Assembly (NCBI RefSeq): GCF_000142905.1
Contig: NW_013657658.1
Location: 313,769-377,768, forward strand
DNA: 64,000 nt
Source of the DNA: Thecamonas trahens ATCC 50062
Lineage: Eukaryota; Apusozoa; Apusomonadida; Apusomonadidae
Reading direction: 5' to 3'
Part shown: positions 46,147 through 55,289 of the stretch, in pieces
How the letters are laid out: every line of letters starts with the position of its first letter
How positions within the stretch are numbered: position 1 is the stretch's first letter
Program-made: the position numbers and the translations under genes
The notes under the pieces: generated by a model
Told to the model about the DNA's origin: nothing
Seen by the model: the letters and a program-made list of their open reading frames with translations, nothing else
Databases searched by the model: none

Positions 46147-46872
46147 ATGTTTGGAATCAAGAATTACACTCCCAAGGACGTACCGACGACAAAAAGCAAG
46201 ACGGTGCTGGTGACCGGGACCGAGGCCGGGTTCGGCCGGCGAATGGTGGAGACGCTCTCGGGCGCAGGGCACACGGTGGTGGCGGCCATGCGCGAGATCA
46301 AGGGCATCAACGCGACGGCTGCTTCGGAGCTGCGTGAGCTGCCCAACGTGGTGGTCATCGGCCTCGATGCCAGTGCCGACGACGCAAAGATCGAGTCGGC
46401 TCTGCACGCGGCAGCGGCGGCAGCCGGCTCGCCCATCGACGTCCTCCTCCTCATGTCGGCGACGGGCAAGATTGGCCAATCGTCCGATGAGCTGATGGCG
46501 TACTTTGACGAGCGGATCGCCAGCCAGCACCGCATTGCGCGGACGGTCTCGCACGACATGGCCAAGCGCGGCCACGGCTCGATCATCTTCATGTCGCGGA
46601 CGCCGCTCGACATGGGCACCGACAGTGCCGGAGTTGGCGCGTTCTCGGCCACGCAGTGGGCCATCGAGGCTCTTGCCCGGACGATGCGAACCGAGCTCCG
46701 CAGCTCGGGCGTGGACGTCTTCTTCTTCCCGGCCGGCGCCGAGCTGTACGATCTCGACGATGTCGATCCGGACATGTTCTTCGAGACGACGGCCAAGCAG
46801 CTCGAGGCCGGCGCCGCGCCGCCCGACCCGCTGGTAGTTGCCGGTACGCTGCTGCAGCTTGTGGGCCAATGA
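46147..46872 (+). CDS. Degenerate short-chain dehydrogenase/reductase paralogue
   Basis: 241 residues with a Rossmann start V-L-V-T-G-T-E-A-G-F-G-R (T-G-x-x-x-G-x-G kept) and similar length and order to the intact SDR at 52690. The catalytic elements are gone: N-N-A-G is M-S-A-T-G, and the Y-x-x-x-K motif is F-S-A-T-Q (Tyr to Phe, Lys to Gln). It ends earlier than the intact copy. The reading frame is clean and a TATA-like promoter is present, so it looks expressed. A nucleotide-sensing or regulatory role, as in NmrA-type proteins, is only a guess. Confidence 0.8.
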   Translation: MFGIKNYTPKDVPTTKSKTVLVTGTEAGFGRRMVETLSGAGHTVVAAMREIKGINATAASELRELPNVVVIGLDASADDAKIESALHAAAAAAGSPIDVLLLMSATGKIGQSSDELMAYFDERIASQHRIARTVSHDMAKRGHGSIIFMSRTPLDMGTDSAGVGAFSATQWAIEALARTMRTELRSSGVDVFFFPAGAELYDLDDVDPDMFFETTAKQLEAGAAPPDPLVVAGTLLQLVGQ

Positions 46873-47140
46873 GGTCGCAATCGACAGCATCAACAGCTGC
46901 AGCATAGTGTGTAGTCGAGGGGGGAACGTAAACTAGAGACGAGCCTAGAAGCAAGGGATGGAGAGGGGGGGCGGGGGGGGGGGGCGGCCTGGCTGGCTGG
47001 CTGGCTGGCTGGCGAGCAGCCGGCACCAGTTTCGGCTCGGTGCGCTGCCTTGCTTCGCCACCGGGTGCCAGTGCCAGGGGCAGCAGCAGGCGGGGCAGGG
47101 GCGGGGGCGAGCACAAGTCCTCTGCCAACAGTCACACAGC
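46873..47140. promoter_or_regulatory. Spacer/5' region of the Ski2 gene
   Basis: Contains G-runs (46965-46984) and a CTGG tetranucleotide repeat (about 46989-47013). The Ski2 frame is open through it from an ATG at 46958, but the translation is low-complexity. Confidence 0.5.
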
Positions 47141-50100
47141 ATGGACGTGGTGTCGTACCTTGCACAGCTCGACGCCGAGGCCAGTGCCGAGGCGGGGGCT
47201 GGGAGCGCAAGCAGCGGTGGCTACCAAGTCCCTCCTGTCCTGGCCGGGCTGGAGATGGTGGAACACGGCGGGCCGACGGGCGGGGCGGGGCTGGTGGTGG
47301 TGGACGGCCTGTGCGGCGGGGCGGGCAAGGCATGGGCGACCTCGACGGTAGACACCCCGCTGGGTGTGCCAGACATGGACGTGGTGGTGGGAAACGGGAT
47401 GAGCAAGCACTACACGCTGCTGCAGGGCGCGGCAGGCGCAGGCGCCCCGCACACTTCGCTCGACTACCAGCTGGCGCTCTCGTCGCTGCTCGACGCACCG
47501 ACCTCGGGCCCGAGCACCCGGATTGAGCCGCTCTTTGCCGTGGTACCCGATGGAGCGAGTGTGCCGGTTGTGACCGGGTACGCCGAGGCGAGCGCCGATG
47601 CTGCGCAGGAGACCGCGGCCAACTCGGGCTCACTGCTCCGGGCGCCGTCGGCGGCGGGCTCGTTTGTGCGCGGCTCGGCGTCGCAACGGCCGTTTGCGCC
47701 TGGCGCCGGGACCAAAGCGGTGCTTCCGGTCGGGGCGCGGAGTAGTGGAGCGGGATCGCTCGGCCTGGCGGCGTTTGTCGGTGACGACGTCGACGCCGAC
47801 GCGGTGCTCGAGGGCAGTGCGTCGACCAAGGTGGAGGACGGGAAGAGCTCGGGCGGCAACCGTGTGGCGTCGGGCTGGGCGGTGGAGGCCGACGAGGGCG
47901 ATGGCTTTACGCGGGTGGTGGATGAGCAGAGTGCGGCCGAGTGGGCGGTGCTGGACGAGTCGAACACGTCCGAGTTCCACAGCGTGGTGCCAGACATGGC
48001 GATGAAGTACCCGTTCGAGCTGGATCCGTTCCAGAAGCGCGCGGTTATGCATTTGGAGCGCGGCGAGAACGTGTTTGTGGCAGCGCACACTTCGGCTGGC
48101 AAGACGGTGGTTGCCGAGTACGCCATCTCGCTCTCACAGAAGCACATGACGCGGGCGATCTACACTTCGCCAATCAAGGCGCTGTCGAACCAAAAGTTCC
48201 GCGACTTTTCCGAGACCTTTGACGACGTCGGTCTACTCACCGGCGATGTGCAGATCCATCCCGAGGCGACGTGCCTGATCATGACGACGGAGATTTTGCG
48301 GTCAATGCTGTACAAGGGTGCGGACCTCATTCGCGACGTCGAGTGGGTCATTTTCGACGAGGTCCACTACGTCAACGACCTCGAGCGCGGAGTGGTGTGG
48401 GAAGAGGTCATCATCATGCTCCCAGACCATGTTGGGCTCATCATGCTCTCGGCCACGGTGGCCAACACCTTTGAGTTTGCAGACTGGATCGGGCGGACCA
48501 AGAAGCGGCCAGTGTACGTGGTGTCGACCGACAAGCGGCCAGTCCCGCTCGCACACTTTGCCTTTGTCCGCGACGAGCTCTTCCCGCTTGTCGACGCTGG
48601 GCGCAACTTTAACGACGCAGGCTACTCGGCGGCGCTGCGCAAGTTCCATCGGGCCGAGGCTGAGGATGGCGGCGGATCGAGCTCGGGCGGGTCGCGGCGG
48701 GGCGGACAACCGCAGTGGCGGCTCAAGGCCAAGGCCGCGCGCGAGCAGTGGAACAACATGGTGCGCTTCCTGGCAGCCGAGGGCCTGCTCCCGTGCGTGG
48801 TGTTTTCATTCTCGAAGAAGGTGTGCGAGCAGGTGGCCGGCGGCCTCGCCAACATCTCGCTCGTCTCGTCGACCGAGGCCTCGGCCATCCACCGGTTCAT
48901 CGAGGAGTGTCTGCTGCGGCTCGAGCCTGCCGACCGCGAGCTGCCGCAGGTCCTGCGGACCCGCGAGTTGCTCAAGCGCGGTATCGGCGTCCACCACGGC
49001 GGCATGCTGCCGATTGTCAAGGAGATGGTGGAGATGCTCTTTGGCCGCGGGCTGTGCAAGATCCTGTTTGCCACCGAGACCTTTGCCATGGGCGTCAACA
49101 TGCCGGCCAAGTGCGTGGTGTTCAACCAGCTCCGCAAGCACGACGGGACGCAGTTCCGCGGCCTGCTTCCGGGCGAGTATACGCAGATGGCTGGACGGGC
49201 CGGGCGGCGCGGGCTCGACACTGTCGGCACAGTCATCATCAATGCTGCCAAGTCGCTGCCGGAAGCCTCTGAGCTCATCCACATGATTCTGGGCAAGCCG
49301 TACGCGCTCGAGTCGCAGTTCCGGCTCACCTACAACATGATCCTCAACCTGCTGCGGGTCGAGGATCTCAAGGTCGAAGACATGATCAAGCGCTCGTTCT
49401 CCGAGGCTGACAACGCGTCGGCGCGGCCCGAGCTGGTGGCCAAGCTCCAGTCGCAGCTTGCCGAGCTCGAAGCGCTCGAGCCGATCGCCTGCCTCCTTGA
49501 CGGCACGGCGCCGGCTATCGAAGAGTACCACCTGCTTGCGGCCGAGGGCCGCGACCTCGGCTCCTACCTCAACGCGACGGTGCTCGGCTCGCGGGCGTCG
49601 CGCTCGCTGCTGACTTGCGGACGGGTGGTGGTTCTTGACTCGCCGTACGGGCCAACGCTCGGAGTGGTCCTGCGGTTCTTTGTTGATGTGGCGGGAGCCG
49701 CGGCTGCGGGCGCGCCGAGGGCGTCGGCCTCGCTAGCATCGTTCCTCGGCGGCATCGACCTCGGCGCCAGCGGCTCGGCCGCGACCTCGGTGGTCCATGC
49801 CCTCGTCCTCGACTACGCCGAAGAGTGCAATGCGCCCGAGGTGGTCATCCATCCGTGGGCCGGGCTCTGGCTCCCGCCGCGGAGCGGGTTTGTCGGCTCG
49901 GTCGTCTCGATCAAGGCGTCCAAGATCCGCGGTGTGACCCACGACGTGCTCGACGGCATGTCGCCGCGCAAGCTTCTTGACGAGCGCGACGCCGATGCGG
50001 TGGCGGACGCCGCCGTACTGCTGTACAACCACGCGGCACAGGTGGCCGCGACGACGGCTGGCGGCGAGACGCCGGCACGGCTCGACATTGTCACACCCTC

Positions 50101-50905
50101 GACGCTGAGCAGCAGCGGCTCGCTGGGCGACATCGACGTGGCGGAGAAAGAGTCGGCATACAGCCGGGTTGTCGCCGCGCTCTCGGCGTCCAAGTGCCAC
50201 ACCTGCCCGCATCTCTGCTCACAGTTTGAGCGGGCGGCGCACGAGCACAAGCTCAAGAAGTCCGCCAATGCGCTCGCCAACAGCCTCTCAGACGACTCGC
50301 TCATGCTCATGCCCGACTACCAGCAGCGGGTTGCTGTCCTGCAAATGCTGCAGTACGTGTCGGACGACGAGACAGTCCTGCTCAAGGGCCGGGTGGCGTG
50401 CGAGATCAACGCGTGCGACGAGCTCATTGTGGCCGAGCTCATCTTTGACAACATGCTCACCGGGCTCGATCCAGCGCACATTGTGGCGCTCCTCTCGGTC
50501 CTGCTTTTCCAAGGCAAGACCGACGTCGAGCCGGTTCTGCCAGAAGTGCTGAAGGAGGCTAAGGAGTCCCTCGTCGAGCTCACGACAAGGCTCGGCTTGC
50601 TGCAGGCCGAACTGGGTCTCGACCTCGATCCGGCGGCGTACGTTGCCAACTCGCTCAACTTTGGCCTCATGGAGGTTGTCTACCAGTGGGCGCTCGGCAA
50701 GCCGTTTGTCGAGATCTGTGCGCTCACCGACGTGCTCGAGGGCTCGATTGTCCGCTGCATCGTGCGGCTCGATGACGCCTGCCGTGAAGTCCGCAACGCT
50801 GCGCGGGTCATCGGCAACGCCGAGCTCTTTGCCAAGATGGAGGACGCGTCGCTGCGAATCAAGCGCGACATTGCCTTTGCGCCGTCGCTCTATCTGGCGC
50901 CGTAG
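47141..50905 (+). CDS. SKI2: Ski2-type DExH RNA helicase of the cytosolic exosome cofactor
   Basis: 1,254 residues from the ATG at 47141, close to human SKIV2L (1,246). An in-frame ATG at 46958 was rejected because the added part is homopolymer translation. Helicase motifs: Q-K-R-A (Q region), A-H-T-S-A-G-K-T (I, about 321), F-D-E-V-H (II, about 406), L-S-A-T (III), Q-M-A-G-R-A-G-R-R-G (VI, about 682). Between motifs III and IV lies a short Ser/Gly-rich loop (48660-48715). The C-terminal DSHCT domain and an arch-like insertion with a C-x-x-C-x-x-L-C-like knot (C-H-T-C-P-H-L-C) follow. Ski2 with Ski3 and Ski8 feeds mRNAs 3'-end first to the exosome. MTR4 is the alternative; the N-terminal extension and arch favour Ski2. 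Confidence 0.9.
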   Translation: MDVVSYLAQLDAEASAEAGAGSASSGGYQVPPVLAGLEMVEHGGPTGGAGLVVVDGLCGGAGKAWATSTVDTPLGVPDMDVVVGNGMSKHYTLLQGAAGAGAPHTSLDYQLALSSLLDAPTSGPSTRIEPLFAVVPDGASVPVVTGYAEASADAAQETAANSGSLLRAPSAAGSFVRGSASQRPFAPGAGTKAVLPVGARSSGAGSLGLAAFVGDDVDADAVLEGSASTKVEDGKSSGGNRVASGWAVEADEGDGFTRVVDEQSAAEWAVLDESNTSEFHSVVPDMAMKYPFELDPFQKRAVMHLERGENVFVAAHTSAGKTVVAEYAISLSQKHMTRAIYTSPIKALSNQKFRDFSETFDDVGLLTGDVQIHPEATCLIMTTEILRSMLYKGADLIRDVEWVIFDEVHYVNDLERGVVWEEVIIMLPDHVGLIMLSATVANTFEFADWIGRTKKRPVYVVSTDKRPVPLAHFAFVRDELFPLVDAGRNFNDAGYSAALRKFHRAEAEDGGGSSSGGSRRGGQPQWRLKAKAAREQWNNMVRFLAAEGLLPCVVFSFSKKVCEQVAGGLANISLVSSTEASAIHRFIEECLLRLEPADRELPQVLRTRELLKRGIGVHHGGMLPIVKEMVEMLFGRGLCKILFATETFAMGVNMPAKCVVFNQLRKHDGTQFRGLLPGEYTQMAGRAGRRGLDTVGTVIINAAKSLPEASELIHMILGKPYALESQFRLTYNMILNLLRVEDLKVEDMIKRSFSEADNASARPELVAKLQSQLAELEALEPIACLLDGTAPAIEEYHLLAAEGRDLGSYLNATVLGSRASRSLLTCGRVVVLDSPYGPTLGVVLRFFVDVAGAAAAGAPRASASLASFLGGIDLGASGSAATSVVHALVLDYAEECNAPEVVIHPWAGLWLPPRSGFVGSVVSIKASKIRGVTHDVLDGMSPRKLLDERDADAVADAAVLLYNHAAQVAATTAGGETPARLDIVTPSTLSSSGSLGDIDVAEKESAYSRVVAALSASKCHTCPHLCSQFERAAHEHKLKKSANALANSLSDDSLMLMPDYQQRVAVLQMLQYVSDDETVLLKGRVACEINACDELIVAELIFDNMLTGLDPAHIVALLSVLLFQGKTDVEPVLPEVLKEAKESLVELTTRLGLLQAELGLDLDPAAYVANSLNFGLMEVVYQWALGKPFVEICALTDVLEGSIVRCIVRLDDACREVRNAARVIGNAELFAKMEDASLRIKRDIAFAPSLYLAP

Positions 50906-50933
50906 TAAGCGTAGCATGTCTTTAAGGCACCGA

Positions 50934-51664
50934 CTATGCAAAGGGGTTGATCCGCGCAAAGATGGCCTGCCCGCGGAAGAAGTGAAAGGCCGAACCGGCA
51001 ATGTGCAGCGGGAGCAGGTAGGTGAGAGCCTGGCCGGCGTTTGAATGGAGCCAGTATGCGTTCTTGGCCAGCGACTTGCGCGGGGCATCGGTGCCCGGGA
51101 TAGTCCAACCAAAGAATGGCAAGCCCTTGCCGCCAAAGTAGCCCATGGTGACGCCAGACACGGCCATGCCTGAGACGAGCACGTAGAGCGCCTTGTGCGA
51201 GAGGTCGGCGCCGAGCCGCTCGACCGCCGAGCCCGGAAGAGGTGCCGGGATCTTTTGGCCAGGTACGCCTGAAGGCGGATGGCGATGCGCGGTCCCATGG
51301 CGAGGAAGGTCAGCAGGCCGCACGTCTTGTGGACCGTCATCAGCAGTCCGTGCATCTCCTTGTCGTCCTTGTCCACCAGCTGTCGCCGGATCTGGATGGT
51401 GCCGACGCATCCGAGCCCGGCCGTTGCTGCCACGCCCCAATGGAGCCACTTGAGAGCGTTCGGATATGACTCGGGCGGCGGCGGCGGCGGCGGCGGCGTG
51501 CCGCCGTTTGCCGCCGGCGTCGTTCCTGCCGCGCGGGCGTTGGTCGCCGCGGAGGGCTTCGAGAAGAGCGTGCGCGCGAGCGGGACCGGGGTGGCGCTGC
51601 GGGCCACAGACACGGTAGCGAGTGCGGTACGGCGGGTGAGGTTCGAGACAATTGACGTGAGCAT
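50934..51664 (-). CDS. CybB-type cytochrome b561, probably mitochondrial
   Basis: About 243 residues once the frame is joined. From the ATG at 51664 comes a basic, Ser/Ala/Thr-rich leader (residues 1-45) that looks like a mitochondrial presequence, then a short proline run. The core resembles bacterial cytochrome b561 (CybB/COG3038): L-H-W, H-G-L-L-M-T-V-H-K-T-C-G, S-H-K-A-L-Y, L-H-x-x-A-G and L-H-I-A-G-S-A-F-H, with four membrane helices and the haem-binding His pairs. The frame breaks at a T run (51253-51256; A on the coding strand): one more A gives A-K-K-I-P-A-P-L-P and continues to the stop at 50934. The stop lies 28 bases from the Ski2 stop. Confidence 0.8.
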
Positions 51665-51984
51665 GGCCGTGGATATTGAGTGCAGTGTGGGGGGCAGGGT
51701 GGGCGACTTCGCCACTGTAAGGCGGAGGCAGTCTTGTTCGATGGCGTCATGAAGGAATTAGGAGGTCGCGAGGCGACGGAGAGCGGCGTCGCGCGATTCG
51801 CTCTAACGCTCTGTCTCGCACAAGTACCAGTATGACCATAGGCGATACGTGTAGCCTGCAGTATGTACTAATAAAGGCGCATAGTAGCATCAGTGAGAAC
51901 GGTCTCTAGATAGAGTATAGGGGAGAAACCAGCTGGGCCTCCCAGGAGAGGCTGACAGGCGCAAGAAGGGCCTAACAAAGACGT

Positions 51985-52140
51985 AACTTGTGGACTAATA
52001 TTATATAATTGTAGTATTGTAAAACTATAGATATATATCTGTCATGGCAGTTTTAAAAAATATATCATGTTTCACAGTTCAGTATATATAAAACTATTAT
52101 ATTTGGTTTTTCGACAACAATATTTGATACTTTTTACGTT
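51985..52140. other. AT-rich island
   Basis: About 155 bases dominated by A and T with TATATA-type runs (e.g. atagatatatatctg, tatatataaaac), in a window otherwise about two-thirds GC. No inverted terminal repeats or transposase seen. Confidence 0.85.
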
Positions 52141-52612
52141 TGCCGCGTGCGGCCGGTGCCCCCACACACCCACCACAACGACCAGGGGGCTGGTCCCCAC
52201 ACACCCAGGCAAGCACACAAGCAAGCAGCTACCCAGCTACACACTCAGAATCAACCGCCTCGCGCCGCACGGTGCACGCAACAGAACAACACGACTGCCC
52301 GGGCTCATTGCTCAGCAAAATAGTTAGTAACTAGCCAATATCGGTGACAGCTCCAAGAGTCGCCACTCCACATCGCTGCGTATTCGACACGTTCACGCAC
52401 CGATCTCAGACATTTATCCAGCTCTACACGTACAGCGCTTCCCAGCCATGCGGTTGATACTCTTTGTATCTTCATATGCGGTCTCTATCGGCCTCATGCG
52501 CCCGATTCCCAAGATCAGAGTCCCCTGCAGCGGGCGGAGAAACTAAAACCGCCACTCTTCACTCCATGGCGCCATAGGCAATCATGGCTGGCGTCAGAGA
52601 TTCCTGTCGCAG

Positions 52613-52618
52613 TATAAG
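52613..52618 (+). promoter_or_regulatory. TATA box of the intact dehydrogenase gene
   Basis: TATAAG 77 bases before the ATG, in a GC-balanced context, followed by a pyrimidine-rich CACTACAACACACTC leader. Confidence 0.55.
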
Positions 52619-52689
52619 ACCGCTGCCTGCCAGCGAGTAAGCTCACTCAATCCATCTCGACATCCACTACAACACACTCTTCCATCAAC

Positions 52690-53562
52690 ATGTCCAAGGT
52701 CATCTTTGTCACCGGCGCCACGTCCGGATTCGGCAAGCTTATCACGGAGACACTCTCTGCGCAGGGCCACACCATCATCGCCACCGGGCGTAACCTCGAG
52801 GGCAAGAACGCCGAGGCTGCGGCTGAGCTGCGCGCGCTCGCCAACGTGCACGTCGTCGAGCTTGATGCGACGTCGACCGAGTCGGTCGATGCCGCGGTGG
52901 CGGCCGGCATTGCGGCAGCCGGCCCGATCGACGTTGTCATCAACAACGCCGGTGCTGGCATCGGCGCAGGTCTCACTGAGGCCGTCACGCCCGAGCAGCT
53001 TGCGCAGCAGCTCGATGTCAACGTCGTCGGCGTCCACCGCGTCGTCCGCGCGGTTCTCCCGGGCCTCCGTGCCCAGGGCTCGGGCCACATCATCAACATC
53101 TCGTCGATTGTCGGACGCAAGGTCCTTCCGTTCATGAGCGCCTACGTCGCGTCCAAGTACGCGCTCGAGGCATACTCGGAGGCACTCCGCTACGAGGTCG
53201 GCCAGCTCGGCATCATCGTCTCGGTTGTCGAGCCCGGAGGATTCGGCACCAACTTTTTCGGCGCCATGAGCTCTGCAGCCGACTCGGAGCGCGCAGCGTC
53301 GTACGGCGAGGAGATCTCCTCGTTCCCGGCCAAGTTCTTTGACGGCTTCAGCAAGGCCGTGACCGCAGAGGACGCCCCGAGCCCGCAGCTTGTCGCCGAT
53401 GCCGTCTCGGGCCTCATCGAGGCCGGCAAGGACCGCCAGTTCCGCACCGTGGTCGATCCGCTCAACGGCGGCTCGCCCGACCTCGTCAACATCAACGAGG
53501 TTGCTGAGGAGTCGGCCAAGGCCACCTACAACGCCATCGGTCTCCCCCACCTCTTCAACTAA
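52690..53562 (+). CDS. Short-chain dehydrogenase/reductase (classical SDR)
   Basis: 290 residues. Motifs: T-G-A-T-S-G-F-G (NAD(P) binding, residues 8-15), N-N-A-G, S-S-I-V (catalytic Ser) and Y-V-A-S-K (catalytic Tyr and Lys), then P-G-G-F-G-T. The S-G-F-G variant and the overall sequence resemble the COG4221/COG0300 oxidoreductases. Codon use is very strongly GC-ending and uniform, which suggests high expression together with the TATA box. The substrate is unknown. It is the intact paralogue of the degenerate SDR at 46147. Confidence 0.92.
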   Translation: MSKVIFVTGATSGFGKLITETLSAQGHTIIATGRNLEGKNAEAAAELRALANVHVVELDATSTESVDAAVAAGIAAAGPIDVVINNAGAGIGAGLTEAVTPEQLAQQLDVNVVGVHRVVRAVLPGLRAQGSGHIINISSIVGRKVLPFMSAYVASKYALEAYSEALRYEVGQLGIIVSVVEPGGFGTNFFGAMSSAADSERAASYGEEISSFPAKFFDGFSKAVTAEDAPSPQLVADAVSGLIEAGKDRQFRTVVDPLNGGSPDLVNINEVAEESAKATYNAIGLPHLFN

Positions 53563-54278
53563 ACCCTCCCTTGGTTCTGGTGGCACACATATCGCACACA
53601 CACAAACACGCACACACACACCGCGACGACAACCAGACGCGCGCGCTCGCGGCGGACGCTCTCGTAGTCGTAGTGGAGGGACATAAGCATGACTGAGACG
53701 ACAATGTAGCAATGGCGACGGCGGCGGTGAGGTCCTCGCTCGTCCACTGCGCCGAAGCCTGCGCGCCGCCACTGACCTTGGACGTCGACACGGCCCACGC
53801 ATCATCGTGGTCGCCGCGGCGCGCGGCAGCCGTACTTGCAGCCACGGCAGGCGCACGCTCACATCGGGACCGCAGTCGAGCCGGCCGGAACAAACGGAGC
53901 AGCGAGGATGACGTAGCTGCCCTCGCTCGACGCGACTTGCGACGCTGGCCGTCATCGCCAAGCGAATACTCTCGACAACGCTATTCCGCCCGTAGGTTTG
54001 TGTGGTCCGCTGTGGGTGAGAGGGAGGAGAGAATTGGCCGCAATGTGTTTGTTGCGCGTCTCTACGCCATGGCGTAAATGGGGTGAAGGGAGAGTGGGGG
54101 GTGGGGCGGGGGTGGCTGTGTAACGATGGGCGGGTGGGTACGGGGGAGGGTGTGCGGGGCGCTGCCTGAGGCCAGCGGAGGAGGATCAGATCTCCGTCCA
54201 CCGACGCCAGTCCGGGCGCATGAGCCCAGCCTGCGAGCGTGTGATGCTGGGCAGGGGGCGGGCCAAACGAGACCAAGC
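53563..54278. other. Spacer with AC repeat; no gene recognised
   Basis: 716 bases after the dehydrogenase and after the 3' end of the NDUFB9-like gene. An AC-rich microsatellite occupies 53583-53623. Open frames exist on both strands (such as 53712-54077 plus) but none resembles a known family and I could not choose one. Confidence 0.5.
53583..53623. repeat. (AC)n-rich microsatellite
   Basis: Imperfect AC repeat about 20 bases after the dehydrogenase stop codon. Confidence 0.85.
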
Positions 54279-54783
54279 TTAGGCCTTGTTCTCCCACGGA
54301 TCGACGCAGAGCTCCGGGGCGGGCGGGGCATTGCGGTCGTGCTTCGAGCCGCCGGGGTTGACGTTGACTGCACGAGGGGAAGCAGGTATGTGGCGTGAGT
54401 TCAGGGCAGTGGGAGAGAGGGAAGGAAGAGGGGAAATGGGTTGGAGGGAGGAGGAGGAACGTACAGACGTAGGGCTCGGGATGCTGGTGCTCAAAGAGCC
54501 ACTCGTCGCCCTCCTGAAGCATCTTCTGGATGGCGACCGAGTCGGTCACCTCCTTCCGCGAGTCAAAGACAGCCCGGACTTCGGCAGCCTTCTCGAAGAA
54601 GATCGGCCGGTGGACAGCCCAGTCCATGGTGGTCTTGAGGACGTTGCGGTACATGGTCTTGACACGCGCCACGTGCGCAGCACTGCGAGCAAGCGACGCC
54701 ACTGCAGTTCCCGCACCCAGCCACCCATTGTCCCCAACAAAACCACATATCCATCCACAGCCCACGCCGCCAGCATTGCCCAT
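54279..54783 (-). CDS. NDUFB9: Complex I subunit NDUFB9-like LYR protein
   Basis: Exons 54783-54465 and 54367-54279, joined over a GTACGT...CAG intron, give 135 residues. The conserved core reads A-R-V-K-T-M-Y-R-N-V-L-K (the LYR-type motif, here M-Y-R), then D-E-W-L-F-E-H-Q-H-P-E-P-Y-V-F and, across the splice, N-P-G-G-S-K-H-D-R. Human NDUFB9 has Q-H-P-Q-P-Y-I-F and P-G-G at the same place. The protein is an accessory subunit in the membrane arm of mitochondrial complex I. Ours ends soon after P-W-E-N, shorter than human (179). The start is uncertain: the ATG at 54783 adds a Gly-rich stretch, and an upstream exon with acceptor near 54690 is an alternative. Confidence 0.8.
54368..54464 (-). 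other. Intron in the NDUFB9-like gene (97 bases)
   Basis: Donor GTACGT and acceptor CGTGCAG with a C/T-rich stretch before it. Splicing restores the conserved P-Y-V-F-N-V-N-P-G-G segment. Confidence 0.85.
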
Positions 54784-55289
54784 CACTCTGCTGTGTGAGT
54801 CACCGCCGCCCGTGCCCCCTCGAGGCTTGCCGCTTCGGCCCGCTCCCCCGACCTCCCGCTCGTCCTCACGGCATTCCTCGAGGCCTCCTCTCCATGCTGC
54901 ACGTCTATAGCGCCACCTGTACGTTCTCCACCATGCCCTTGCTGCCAGCCTACCACGCTCCGCACGCTCTTCCGCCGCCGCCGCCGCCCCTCTGCCGCCT
55001 TGCCCATGCCCACCCCCTCCGCGATGATCCCAATTTTTGCCCAGACGGAGCGGGGCACGCCACCAGCCGCCAGCCATGGCCATGCCGACCACGCCTAGAC
55101 CACATCCAGGACCGGCTCCCCCTCCTCCCCTTCGGCTTCTCCCTCTCCCCCCATACGCGTGTACGTACTCTTCTATGTGTTGAAGCAGTGGAGTGTGCCA
55201 CCCCACCCCCCTCACCCGCCCCTGCCTCCGCGCCGCCGACCGACCACAGGGCCCGACCAGCCGACTGGAGCCAGCCCGCGGCTGCAGCA
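54784..55289. promoter_or_regulatory. Divergent spacer between NDUFB9-like and enoyl-CoA isomerase genes
   Basis: 506 bases, C/CG-rich with CCGCCG runs near 54975. Frames are open on both strands but read as Pro/Arg/Gly low complexity. It may hold small 5' exons of either gene; none can be proven. Confidence 0.4.

Larger units (their letters stand above)
51665..52689. promoter_or_regulatory. Long divergent spacer with an AT-rich island
   Basis: 1,025 bases between cytochrome b561 and the dehydrogenase. It is far less GC-rich than the rest of the window. A self-complementary element ctgggcctcccag lies near 51932. No coding frame of note; short open frames at 52067-52334 are not conserved-looking. 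Confidence 0.6.

Noticed and set aside
46958..47140. Earlier start for the Ski2 helicase
   Set aside because: The added 61 residues come from G-runs and CTGG repeats; the ATG at 47141 gives a length close to known Ski2 proteins.
53712..54077. Small plus-strand open frame after the dehydrogenase
   Set aside because: No recognisable domain, and comparable frames exist on the other strand; not supported.
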